DNA of 64,000 nt from NCBI RefSeq assembly GCF_034259325.1, contig NZ_JAXIVS010000004.1, positions 744,001 through 808,000 on the forward strand, written 5' to 3'. The position numbers and the translations under genes were made by a program. The DNA is from Hyalangium ruber. GTDB taxonomy: Bacteria; Myxococcota; Myxococcia; Myxococcales; Myxococcaceae. A model generated the notes under the pieces. It saw nothing but the letters and a program-made list of their open reading frames with translations, made no database searches and had not been told where the DNA came from. Below, piece after piece: positions 25,767 to 34,093 of the stretch; the first letter of the stretch is position 1; the number at the start of each line of letters is the position of its first letter.

Positions 25767-27083
25767 ATGAGGCCCGCCCGCGCCCTCCTCTTCCTCGTCG
25801 CGCTGCTCGGGCTCCCGGGGTGTTCCGAGGAGTGCCTGGACTGCGACGTGGAGTGTGTCGCTCCGCAGCCCACGGTCCTCTTGAACATGCCGGGGATCCT
25901 GATGGCCGGCCAGCCCGCGACGCTGTCCCTGCCGCCCGCCCACCTCGGTGGGTGTGGGAGCGGGAGCCAGGCCTCCTCGGCCACCTCCGAGGTCTACGGC
26001 CCGGACGGGGCGCTGGTCCCCAGCGAGCTCACGTTCAGCGGGCCGACCGCGAGCACGCGGCTCCGCTTCACCCCGCCGCAGCCCGGCCCCTACCACCTCC
26101 TCATCGCCTTCGCCCCGGTGGGGGGCCTCCAGCAGTTCGATCTCCACGCGGCCGCCGACCGCTCCGCCGAGGCCACCCGCCTCACGCTGCCGTCGACGTG
26201 TACCAGCCTCGAGCGCACCCGCCTCGGCACCTGGGCGTGTGGCAGCACCCTCATCCGGGATGGCATGGTCGTGGCGCAGTTCGAGGGCGCCCGACTGGCC
26301 GTCGCGGACGACGTGGTGTGGGTGGTGACCGAGACACTGGCCCGGCGCTTCCACGAGACGCCCACGGAGTTCTGGCAGAGCCACTCCGTGGGCTACACCT
26401 CTCGCTCCACCGAGTTCCTGCTGGCGACGCCCGACGAGCTGCTGCTCCTGCACGGTTCGGAGCTCATGCAGATCGTCGCCCGGAGCGGGCTGCGCTCTCC
26501 CTCGACCGTGGTGCCCTTACCCGCCGCCACGGTCGGCCCCCGCGCCTCTCGCGGAGTCCTGCTGCGCGACGGAGAGCACGTGGCCCTCGTCAGCCGCGCC
26601 GAAACGGCCACGGGCACGGACCTCCAGGTGTGCCCGATCCTGCTCGCCCCCAGTGGCCCCGCGCGCCTCCCGACGCAGTGCCAGCTGATCTCCGGCCACG
26701 TGGTCGGCTTCGAGCCCTCGGTGTTGTGGACCGCCGATCCGCCCACGCGACTCTCGGGCGGAGGCATCCACCGGTGGACGTGGACGGCGGGCCGGCTCCA
26801 GGAGCAGAGCGCGCTGGCCCTGGGCTCGCAGATCCGCCTCGTCGAGACAACGCTCCTGCGCCCCACGGCCGTCCCCGTGGTCAGCTCCGTGCCCTCTGAC
26901 ACCCCGCCCGCGCCCTTCCCCGCCGTGGTGACCTGGTCCGCCGAGCGCCAGCGCCTCTCGCTGGAGCACCTGGACTCCACGCTCCTCGAGCTCTCCGCCT
27001 CCCCCTCCTTCTATTGGGGCCGGGGAGCGCCGCCTGCCTCGGGTTCCCAGACGCAGCTGCTCCTCCGACCGTCCAGTCCTTGA
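25767..27083 (+). CDS. lipoprotein of a tandem triplicated family, copy 1
   Basis: The 438-residue protein has a lipoprotein signal (RALLFLVALLGLPGC, C19 lipidated). An Ig-like N-terminal part ends in PGPYHLLIAFAPVGGLQQFD, followed by the family motif SLERTRLGTWACGSTLIRDG. The rest looks like a repeated beta-structure, perhaps a propeller (LAVADDVVWVVTE, EFLLATPDELLLLHGSELMQ). It begins one base after the glpK stop. Copies 2 and 3 follow on the same strand with the same layout. Surface or periplasmic location is expected; function unknown. Confidence 0.8.
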   Translation: MRPARALLFLVALLGLPGCSEECLDCDVECVAPQPTVLLNMPGILMAGQPATLSLPPAHLGGCGSGSQASSATSEVYGPDGALVPSELTFSGPTASTRLRFTPPQPGPYHLLIAFAPVGGLQQFDLHAAADRSAEATRLTLPSTCTSLERTRLGTWACGSTLIRDGMVVAQFEGARLAVADDVVWVVTETLARRFHETPTEFWQSHSVGYTSRSTEFLLATPDELLLLHGSELMQIVARSGLRSPSTVVPLPAATVGPRASRGVLLRDGEHVALVSRAETATGTDLQVCPILLAPSGPARLPTQCQLISGHVVGFEPSVLWTADPPTRLSGGGIHRWTWTAGRLQEQSALALGSQIRLVETTLLRPTAVPVVSSVPSDTPPAPFPAVVTWSAERQRLSLEHLDSTLLELSASPSFYWGRGAPPASGSQTQLLLRPSSP

Positions 27084-27143
27084 GCGTTCCGGGCGCTCGG
27101 GGCTTCCCCAGCGGCCCAAGAGGCGCTGAAATCCCGGCACCAA

Positions 27144-27176
27144 CCGCCGCGCCTCACCGGGCCGGATGCGCGGCGG
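27144..27176. other. 9-bp perfect inverted repeat before lipoprotein copy 2
   Basis: CCGCCGCGC at 27144-27152 pairs exactly with GCGCGGCGG at 27168-27176 around a 15-base loop. It lies in the 107-bp gap between lipoprotein copies 1 and 2 and ends 14 bases before the next start codon. It could terminate copy 1 transcripts or affect initiation of copy 2. Confidence 0.45.
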
Positions 27177-27190
27177 CGGAGTTCCCTCAC

Positions 27191-28516
27191 ATGACACCCC
27201 TTCGCTTCTGTCTCCTGCCCGTGGCCCTGCTCGGGCTCTCCGGGTGCCCCAGCAACAACTCCTGCTTCATCGGGCTCCCTCCCACGGTGACGAACCAGCC
27301 GGGACTGGTCCTGGTCGATGAGCCGGCGCACCTGCGCCTGCCTCCGGCCCTCCAGCCCACTTGCGAGGGGGAGCTGGACGATGGACCCACGCGCCTCTCG
27401 GTCGAGGTCTCCGATCCGAACAACCAGCCCGTGGAGAGCCAGGCCTCCCTGGGGCGGCCAGCCACGGGGCTGGCCAGCATCCAGTTCACGCCCCTGGAGC
27501 CCGGCCGCCACCACCTCTTCGTCGCCTTCGAGCCGGTGGGCGGCATCCACCAGTTCGAAGTCTACGCCGTCAGGAATCGCTCCACCGAGGCCCCCGCCCA
27601 CACGCTGTCCAAGCAGTGCAACTCCCTGGAGCGCACCGACCGCGGCGCCTGGGTATGTGACACCGACATCATCCGCGACGGCGTCGTGGAGCAGCGCATG
27701 GCCAACTCCCGGCTGCTCGTCGCCGGAGACGTGGTGTGGCGGGTGGATTTCGCGCAGATCCAGCGCTACGTGGACACGGGCACGGAGCTGCGGCTCACCG
27801 CCAGCCTGCAGCACACCCTGGGCTCGGCCGAGTTCCTCCTGGGCACCGCCAACGAGCTGGTGTTGCTGTACTTCAATGCCTTGCAGCGCGTCACCTTCGA
27901 TGGGACGGCGCTGGTCTCCACGGGCTCCACCTCCTTGACTCCGAGCCCGGGCCCCGTCACCTCCCCGGGCCCCCGGGGCGCGCTGCTGCGCAGGGGGGAC
28001 TGGCTGGGCCTGCTCACCCGGGCCTCCACGGACCCCACCACCGGCGTCCCCCTCAACCTGGTGTGCCCGTACCAGCTCATCGCCGGGCACTTCGTGCGCA
28101 ACGTCGACCCCTGTGAGACGTTCACCACGACCCTGGTGGGCCTCGAAACCGGGGGCGTGTGGACGGCGGATCCGCGGACCTTCTCGGACACCGAGTTCAC
28201 CAACCTGCGCTACCTGGAGTGGACGGAGACGGGGCTCGTGGAGCAGGCCTTTCTCCCGCTGGGCTCCAACCTCGCCCTGAACGCGCCGCCGCTCTCCAAC
28301 CGCCTGTCGGCCGTGCCCAGCCTCCTGTCCAGGAACTCCGCCTTTGGAACCCCCTCCCTCACCGCCGTGCCCGTCTACTCCCCCGAGCGGCACGCCATCT
28401 TCCTGGAGTACCTGGGTGAGGAGTTCGAGGAGCCCTTCGCCAGCCCGCGCCTGATCTGGGAGCTCAACGGCACCGGCACGGTGCTGGACATTCGTATCCG
28501 GCCGACCACTCCGTGA
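27191..28516 (+). CDS. lipoprotein of a tandem triplicated family, copy 2
   Basis: The 441-residue paralogue has signal peptide MTPLRFCLLPVALLGLSGC with C19 as lipid site. It shares with copies 1 and 3 HHLFVAFEPVGGIHQFEVYA, then SLERTDRGAWVCDTDIIRDG, and the regular beta-strands LLVAGDVVWRVDF and EFLLGTANELVLLYFNALQR. Identity between copies is confined to such blocks, so the duplication is old. The frame is open upstream of 27191, but only this ATG gives a signal peptide. Function unknown. Confidence 0.8.
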   Translation: MTPLRFCLLPVALLGLSGCPSNNSCFIGLPPTVTNQPGLVLVDEPAHLRLPPALQPTCEGELDDGPTRLSVEVSDPNNQPVESQASLGRPATGLASIQFTPLEPGRHHLFVAFEPVGGIHQFEVYAVRNRSTEAPAHTLSKQCNSLERTDRGAWVCDTDIIRDGVVEQRMANSRLLVAGDVVWRVDFAQIQRYVDTGTELRLTASLQHTLGSAEFLLGTANELVLLYFNALQRVTFDGTALVSTGSTSLTPSPGPVTSPGPRGALLRRGDWLGLLTRASTDPTTGVPLNLVCPYQLIAGHFVRNVDPCETFTTTLVGLETGGVWTADPRTFSDTEFTNLRYLEWTETGLVEQAFLPLGSNLALNAPPLSNRLSAVPSLLSRNSAFGTPSLTAVPVYSPERHAIFLEYLGEEFEEPFASPRLIWELNGTGTVLDIRIRPTTP

Positions 28517-28531
28517 GTCGAGGAGCCCTCC

Positions 28532-29842
28532 ATGCGCCAACCCCCCTCTCTCCTCCCAGCGCTCCTGTTCCTGCTCGGACTGTGCGCCTGCTCGGAGGAG
28601 CCGTGTGTCCCCAACGACTCCACCGGCAGGCCCCCCTTCGGGCTGCTGGTGACGGGCGAACGGGTGGACATCTCCCTCTACCCCTTCGACAACGGCGGGT
28701 GCGTTCCCGAGGGTGTCGTCCCCACGCGCTTCACGGCCGAGGTCTCGGGACCGGATGGGCAGCCGGTTCCCAACGAGGCCTTGCTGGGCTCGTCCTCCGG
28801 CGTCCCCGCCACGTTGCGGCTCACCCCGGAGACTCCGGGGCGCCACCACATGCTCGTCGCGTTCGAGCCGGTGGGAGGCCTCCAGCAGTTCGACCTCCAG
28901 GTCGCGAAGGATCGCACCCGCGAGTCCACGCTGGAGCGCGTGCCCGACGCCTGCCGCACGCTGGAGCGCACGGCCCGTGGCGCATGGCTCTGCGACACCC
29001 GGGTCTTCCGAGAGGGAATCACGAAGCAGACGCTGCCCGACGGAAGGCAGGCGGTCTCAGGAGACGTGGTGTGGGTGGTGAACGAACAGGAGACGCGGCG
29101 CTATGTGGACCGCGGCGACCAGCTCGAGCTCACGGCCGTGCAGCCTCACTTCGAGGGCCCGCCCAAGGCCCTGCTGGCCACCGACGAAGAGCTGGTGGTG
29201 CTGCATAACCAGAGACTCCAGCGCCTGCGCTTCGATGGCACGACGCTGGTGCTCACGGCGTCCACGGACTGGGGAGGCGCGGATCCCAGCTCGGGCGCCA
29301 CGGCGTCCCTCGGCCTGCTGCTGCGCACCGGGGACCGGCTGGCCGTGATTGGCTACAGGCCCGCGCTTGGAAATCGCCTGAGCCTGTGCGCCTACCAGTT
29401 GGAGGCCGACCGCATCGCCCTCACGCAGGAGCCCTGCCAGATACTCTCCGGCTCCTTGATGGGGTTCGAGGGCTCCGTCCTGTGGATGGGAGAGCCCTCT
29501 CCGACGACGTCCCTCTTGCTGAGCCTGCACCGCCTGGAGTGGACCGGAAGCCAGTTGGAGCCCCGGGGCTCACTCTTCCTGGACGAGACCCTGCCCCTCA
29601 TTGTCCAGCGGATGGACAGGACCTCGACCGTCCCCGTCCTGGGGATGGGCTTCCCGCTGCGGGGAATCCCCGCCCGTACCGGGGTGCCGGTGTACTCGCC
29701 GGAGCGGGGCGAGGTGTACCTCGAGCACCTGGACGCGGAGAGCATCGAGCCCCAGGCTTCGACGAACCTCTTCTGGAGCAGTGCGCCGAATGGGAGCACG
29801 GAGCCGGGCACCCGCATCCGGCTTCGGCCGTCCACCCCATGA
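28532..29842 (+). CDS. lipoprotein of a tandem triplicated family, copy 3
   Basis: The 436-residue paralogue has MRQPPSLLPALLFLLGLCAC as leader with the lipid cysteine at position 20. Family blocks are HHMLVAFEPVGGLQQFDLQV, TLERTARGAWLCDTRVF and AVSGDVVWVVNEQETRRYV. The C-terminal block GVPVYSPERGEVYLEHLD also occurs in copy 2 as AVPVYSPERHAIFLEYL. It starts 15 bases after copy 2 stops, consistent with a shared transcript from glpK or copy 1 onward. Function unknown. Confidence 0.8.
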   Translation: MRQPPSLLPALLFLLGLCACSEEPCVPNDSTGRPPFGLLVTGERVDISLYPFDNGGCVPEGVVPTRFTAEVSGPDGQPVPNEALLGSSSGVPATLRLTPETPGRHHMLVAFEPVGGLQQFDLQVAKDRTRESTLERVPDACRTLERTARGAWLCDTRVFREGITKQTLPDGRQAVSGDVVWVVNEQETRRYVDRGDQLELTAVQPHFEGPPKALLATDEELVVLHNQRLQRLRFDGTTLVLTASTDWGGADPSSGATASLGLLLRTGDRLAVIGYRPALGNRLSLCAYQLEADRIALTQEPCQILSGSLMGFEGSVLWMGEPSPTTSLLLSLHRLEWTGSQLEPRGSLFLDETLPLIVQRMDRTSTVPVLGMGFPLRGIPARTGVPVYSPERGEVYLEHLDAESIEPQASTNLFWSSAPNGSTEPGTRIRLRPSTP

Positions 29843-29897
29843 CGGGTTCGCGCGTTGGGGGCCCCTTCCCGCCCGTCCAGAGGTAAGAAGGGCCCCT

Positions 29898-30206
29898 ATG
29901 GCCTACGACCGCACGCTGCTCACCACCGAGGCGCTCCAGACGTTCCTCTCCGAGCACTCCGAATGGAAGCACGAGGGAGGGATGCTCCGCCGCACCTACG
30001 AGTTCCCCGCCTTCCTGGAGGGCATCGCCTTCGTGGAGCGCGTGGCGCGAGCGGCGGAGGCGGCCGACCACCACCCGGACATCGACATCCGCTGGCGCAA
30101 GGTGACGCTGGCGCTCGTCACGCATGACGCCGGAGGGCTGACGTGGCGGGACACGAAGCTGGCGGCCGAGGCGGACGGGCTCTTCGGCTCGGGAGCGGGC
30201 AAGTAA
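29898..30206 (+). CDS. phhB: pterin-4a-carbinolamine dehydratase
   Basis: The 102-residue protein is a complete PCD/DCoH. The active-site stretch EAADHHPDIDIRWRKVTLAL with its HHPD and the following THDAGGLTWRD are diagnostic. The enzyme dehydrates 4a-hydroxytetrahydrobiopterin to recycle the cofactor of aromatic amino-acid hydroxylases. No hydroxylase gene is nearby. The ATG lies after AAGAAGGG, 55 bases beyond lipoprotein copy 3. Confidence 0.95.
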   Translation: MAYDRTLLTTEALQTFLSEHSEWKHEGGMLRRTYEFPAFLEGIAFVERVARAAEAADHHPDIDIRWRKVTLALVTHDAGGLTWRDTKLAAEADGLFGSGAGK

Positions 30207-30230
30207 CGGGCGCCAGAGGACGTCTCCCCT

Positions 30231-31466
30231 ATGAGAACCCTGGTCCTGCTGACCTTCGCCGCCACGCTCGCCGTGGCCCCGCGCGTCCGAGCGCAAGAGG
30301 AGCCCGCGCCGGAACCCCGGCAGGAGCGGCTCTACGTGAGCTCGGGCGTGCTGCAAGGCTCCACGCGAATGGTGGCCATGGGCGGCTCCTTCACGGGCAT
30401 CGCCGAGGGCACGGCGGGCTTCGCCAGCAACCTGTCGGCGCTGGCGCACCGGGCGCCGGACCTGGACCGGGACTGGGACGTGGGCGTCACCTTCTCCTGG
30501 TTGGACCTGCCGCTCTCCAGCCGGCGGGGGCAGGACCTGGACAATGACGGCCTGCCGGACGAGGCGCCGGGCAGCTCGCAGGTGCTCTTCGGGTTGCTGC
30601 TCCAGTACAAGCACTATGGCCTGGGGACGTTCCTGCGCAGCCGCACGGTGAGCTACTGCGCCACGGAGGCGTGCCGCGAGGAGGACCACATCTCGGTGGG
30701 CGTCACCCAGTCGGCGCTGGCGGGGGCGATGGCCTTCGGGCAGGACGAGTTCATCGTCTCGCTGGGCATCTACTCGGCGCAGGCGACGCTGAAGTACCAG
30801 GGGGAGGAGTGGCGCTACGGCGGCACGGGCCTGTCGTTGGACCTGCTGTTCCGGCCGCAGATGCGGCCCTACCGCGTCGGCATCGCGGTGCGGCCGCAGG
30901 TGGTGGGCGGCTGGCAGCGCAAGGACGGCCAGGAGCCCGTGCTGGCGGGGCGGCCCATCTACTCGGGCGTGGTGTCACCCGCGCTGCTGTCGATGGGGGT
31001 GAGCTACCGCTTCGGAGAGGGCGCCGAGCGCTACAACCGCCTCTCTCCGGCGGCGCGCCGGCAACTGCTGGCCGACGGGGCGCCGAACGTGCCGGCGGAG
31101 GGGACTCCGGACGCGCCGGTGGGGACGTTCCTCGTCTCGGGACAGGTGGACTTCATCTCCAGCGTGGAGAACGCGGTGGCGCTGCGCTCGGCGACGACGT
31201 TCAACGAACCGGAGGCGGTGGGACGCACGGTGCTCATCCAGCCGCACCTGGGCGCCGAGCACGACACATGGCCGGGCCGCATCCGGACGCGGCTGGGCGT
31301 CTTCGTGGAGCCCTCATCCTTCGAGGGGCAGGTGCCCCGGCCGCACCTGACGGGCGGCTTCGAGGTGTTCCTCTTCCGCTACTGGGAGGACTGGGCCATC
31401 AGCACCTCGTTCGATGTGGCGCGGCGCTACGCCAACGTGGGCGTGTCGATCGGCTTCTGGAGGTAG
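30231..31466 (+). CDS. outer-membrane beta-barrel protein, PorV/FadL-like
   Basis: The 411-residue protein has a Sec signal (MRTLVLLTFAATLAVAPRVR, then AQEE). Next comes GSTRMVAMGGSFTGIAEGTA and FASNLSALAHR, which resembles the 'MGGAF..IADD....NPA' start of PorV and FadL-type barrels. Alternating strands follow (FGLLLQYKHYGLGTFLRSRT, EFIVSLGIYSAQATLKYQG) and it ends in RRYANVGVSIGFWR with an aromatic near the C-terminus. A role in hydrophobic uptake or protein secretion is possible; the exact family is unsure. Confidence 0.7.
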   Translation: MRTLVLLTFAATLAVAPRVRAQEEPAPEPRQERLYVSSGVLQGSTRMVAMGGSFTGIAEGTAGFASNLSALAHRAPDLDRDWDVGVTFSWLDLPLSSRRGQDLDNDGLPDEAPGSSQVLFGLLLQYKHYGLGTFLRSRTVSYCATEACREEDHISVGVTQSALAGAMAFGQDEFIVSLGIYSAQATLKYQGEEWRYGGTGLSLDLLFRPQMRPYRVGIAVRPQVVGGWQRKDGQEPVLAGRPIYSGVVSPALLSMGVSYRFGEGAERYNRLSPAARRQLLADGAPNVPAEGTPDAPVGTFLVSGQVDFISSVENAVALRSATTFNEPEAVGRTVLIQPHLGAEHDTWPGRIRTRLGVFVEPSSFEGQVPRPHLTGGFEVFLFRYWEDWAISTSFDVARRYANVGVSIGFWR

Positions 31467-31473
31467 CGCCGGG

Positions 31474-32346
31474 ATGCGGACGGCCCTGCTGACAGTGCTG
31501 GCGCTGGGAGGGTTCGCGGCCAACTCGCTGCTGTGCCGTGCGGCGCTGGCGGGAGGCGGGCGGCTCATCGACGCGGCGAGCTTCACCTCGGTGCGGCTGC
31601 TGTCGGGGGCGCTAGTGCTGGGCGTGCTGCTGCGCCTGCGCGCGGGGCGCTACCAGGGCGGCTCCTGGGGCTCGGCGCTGGCGCTGTTCACGTACGCGGC
31701 GGGCTTCTCACTGGCGTACGTGCGCATCCCGGCGGGGGTGGGCGCGCTGCTGCTCTTCGGGTGCGTGCAGACGACGATGCTGGGCACGGGGCTGGTGCGA
31801 GGCGAGCGACCCAAGCCCCTGGAGTGGGCGGGGCTGCTGCTGGCGCTCGGAGGGCTGATGGGGCTGACGGCGCCCGGGGCCACGGCGCCGGACTTCACGG
31901 GCGCGGCGCTGATGGCGGGGGCGGGGGTGGCGTGGGGCGTCTACTCGCTGCGCGGGCGCGGGAGCACCCATCCGCTGGCGGCCACGGCGCACAACTTCCT
32001 GCTCAGCGTGCCGATGGCGTTGGTGCTGTCGGGGGTGAGCGCGGGGATGCAGGGAACCCCGCATATAATGATGCGGGGCGCAGTCCTGGCGGTGGCCTCG
32101 GGGGCGCTGGCCTCGGGAGTGGGCTACAGCCTGTGGTACGCGGCGCTGCCGCACCTGACGGCGACGCGCGCGGCCATCGTACAGCTCTCGGTGCCAGTGC
32201 TCGCGGCGACGGGCGGAGTGCTGCTGCTCGGAGAGCAGCTCACACCGCGACTGCTGGGCGCGGGCACGGCGCTGCTGTGCGGAGTACTGCTGGCCCTGGC
32301 CTCGCGCTGGCGCAAGCCCCCAGCGGCATCCAGGGAGCCAAGATGA
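31474..32346 (+). CDS. EamA/DMT family transporter
   Basis: The 290-residue protein has about ten hydrophobic segments arranged as two EamA halves, for example LLTVLALGGFAANSLLCRAA, WAGLLLALGGLMGLTAPGA and VLAVASGALASGVGYSLWYA. The second half contains the typical LTATRAAIVQLSVPVLAATG followed by GGVLLLGEQLTPRLLG. Drug/metabolite transporters of this type usually export amino acids or small metabolites. Its stop overlaps the start of the lipoprotein toxin gene region by four bases, but codon use changes there. Confidence 0.9.
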   Translation: MRTALLTVLALGGFAANSLLCRAALAGGGRLIDAASFTSVRLLSGALVLGVLLRLRAGRYQGGSWGSALALFTYAAGFSLAYVRIPAGVGALLLFGCVQTTMLGTGLVRGERPKPLEWAGLLLALGGLMGLTAPGATAPDFTGAALMAGAGVAWGVYSLRGRGSTHPLAATAHNFLLSVPMALVLSGVSAGMQGTPHIMMRGAVLAVASGALASGVGYSLWYAALPHLTATRAAIVQLSVPVLAATGGVLLLGEQLTPRLLGAGTALLCGVLLALASRWRKPPAASREPR

Positions 32347-33176
32347 CGTACGGGATGGGGGCGCGAATCCCACGGTGGGTGGTGCTCCTTACCAGCGGAT
32401 GGCTCGTAGCCTGTAGCGCGGGAGCCGAGAGCCGTAGAGCCCCGCGCCACTATGCACAAAGCCTGGACTCGGTAACGACCTCCTGCCGCCAGAATCCAGC
32501 GCTCTGCACCGCGACGGCGGGCGAAGACGCGGCGGTCCCGATGCCTGCAGCCGCGAGGCTCGCAGCCACTCTTGGGACAAGGGCAGCCGGCGCCCGACAC
32601 GTTGTCGATGCAGCGCTCAAGGGCCGCCTCGAAGCAGCCTTGAAAGAGTGCGCCGACGACGCCCGCGCGAGTGTGCTCGTCGAGCACATGAACGGCAGGA
32701 GCCCGACGTACGAGGAATGCACCGAGACCTTGATGACCCGGCCAGACGGTCAGCCGGTCACACGGGCCATGTGGCTGGGTGAGCAGATGCATCGAGTCGC
32801 GCTGCGATGTGTGGAGGAGAAGCTGAACGCATTCATGAGCGGCCGCTTCAGCCTCGAGCCTCGCTACTGGCACAACCCGAAGACACGACAGTTGGAGTGG
32901 CTCAGCCCCGAGGAAGTGAAGGCCTTGCTACAGCAGGGACGGGGTGCGGAGTTGAGAGGCTCCATCCAGCCAGATCTTGTCATCCACCTGGGTGATCCGC
33001 TCCACGCCCAAGGCATCTATGACTTCAAGTTCGCCTGCATGCACAATGGCAAGGCGGACTGGAGGGAATACCCAGAGGGGCACCCCTATGAATTCTCCTC
33101 ACAGAAAGAAGTGTACGAGGAGCTCCTGCGGGCCAGGGCGTTCCGCGTCATGCCTCATTGGGGAATCCTTCCATGA
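32343..33176 (+). CDS. lipoprotein with C-terminal PD-(D/E)XK-like nuclease toxin domain (SitA-like)
   Basis: The 277-residue protein has a lipoprotein leader: RWVVLLTSGWLVAC with C24 as lipid site. The C-terminal third contains PDLVIH (D211) and IYDFKFAC (D227-x-K229), the spacing expected for a PD-(D/E)XK nuclease core. Next comes EFSSQKEVYEELLRARAFRV, which resembles restriction-endonuclease-fold toxins. The stop codon overlaps the start of a DUF3396 immunity-type gene (ATGA). Third positions are visibly less G/C-rich than in neighbours, suggesting transfer. Lipoprotein toxins paired with immunity proteins in myxobacteria (Sit system) are passed by outer-membrane exchange; membership is inferred from architecture. 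Confidence 0.7.
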   Translation: MTYGMGARIPRWVVLLTSGWLVACSAGAESRRAPRHYAQSLDSVTTSCRQNPALCTATAGEDAAVPMPAAARLAATLGTRAAGARHVVDAALKGRLEAALKECADDARASVLVEHMNGRSPTYEECTETLMTRPDGQPVTRAMWLGEQMHRVALRCVEEKLNAFMSGRFSLEPRYWHNPKTRQLEWLSPEEVKALLQQGRGAELRGSIQPDLVIHLGDPLHAQGIYDFKFACMHNGKADWREYPEGHPYEFSSQKEVYEELLRARAFRVMPHWGILP

Positions 33177-34084
33177 ATGAGCATGGCCCGAGAGTTCGGG
33201 TTTATGCACGGAACGGTGGCCTCCTGGTGCGTGAAGGCCTGAGCTTCAACTTCTACATGCGACGCCCCCATGTGGAGCTGGCGCAAGGCGTCCTCCGCTC
33301 ACTGGAGTCCTACCTGGATTCAGTAGGTCCCCAAGCCCTGGGCTGGTACGCAACGGATGAAGGGGAGTATCGGCCCCTCGATGCGGCTGGCTGGCAGCTC
33401 ACTCGGGACAAAGTGCTCCGACGCCGGGGAGCCCTCATCCGTCTGCGGGATGCTTCTCTCACCGACTGCGGATATCGCTTCCTGTACCACGGCAGGCCGC
33501 TCGTCGATCTCTCCGGGGAACCGAGCCCAGACGTGGTCTGCGTCGCACGCTTCTGGCTCCCCACGGAGTTCCTGGAGGAGCATGGGGCGGCACGGGTACG
33601 TGCTCTGGCGCTGGCATTGGCCGCCCCCCTGCCCTTCTGCTCGGGTCACGCAGGCCTGTCCTTCAACGGCGACCTCGATCTTCCCGGTGTAAAGCGTGAG
33701 GTACACCAGCAGAGCCTCCGCTATCCGGGCATGGACCTGCCGGAGGAGGGCTCCATCGGGCTGAGGTTGGGGACCCGGCTCTGGGGGGTGCATTGGCTGA
33801 CGTTCCTGGGCCAACCCGTGCTGGGGGCATTGGGCGGCGCGGCAGGGTTGAGAGCACGTCTCCATGAGCCTGGTACCACGGTCCAAGAACTGAGCGAGGA
33901 TCGTGCAGTCGTCACCCTGGGCCCCGGACCAGAGGCTGGGGACACGGAGCAGGGACAGACGCTCCCCGCCTTCCGAGAGCTGGCACGGGTCCTAGAACCC
34001 TGGCTCTACCACGAGGAGAAGATCTTCGACCCCGACCTTCTCCCAGACGAGAAGCTTCGCTGGGAACGCCGCTTCCTCGACTGA
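33173..34084 (+). CDS. DUF3396 (type VI immunity family) protein
   Basis: The 303-residue protein matches the DUF3396 / type VI immunity pattern: VREGLSFNFYMRRPHVELAQ, then WYATDEGEYRPLD, RLRDASLTDCGYRFLYHGR, VARFWLPTEFLEEHG, and SGHAGLSFNGDL. It has no signal peptide, as expected for an immunity protein guarding the cytoplasm. It overlaps the lipoprotein toxin gene by four bases, the usual toxin-immunity coupling. The C-terminal half includes RLGTRLWGVHWLTFLGQPVL, which is conserved in the family. It probably binds and blocks the neighbouring nuclease domain. Confidence 0.85.
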   Translation: MNEHGPRVRVYARNGGLLVREGLSFNFYMRRPHVELAQGVLRSLESYLDSVGPQALGWYATDEGEYRPLDAAGWQLTRDKVLRRRGALIRLRDASLTDCGYRFLYHGRPLVDLSGEPSPDVVCVARFWLPTEFLEEHGAARVRALALALAAPLPFCSGHAGLSFNGDLDLPGVKREVHQQSLRYPGMDLPEEGSIGLRLGTRLWGVHWLTFLGQPVLGALGGAAGLRARLHEPGTTVQELSEDRAVVTLGPGPEAGDTEQGQTLPAFRELARVLEPWLYHEEKIFDPDLLPDEKLRWERRFLD

Positions 34085-34093
34085 ACTCCCGCC

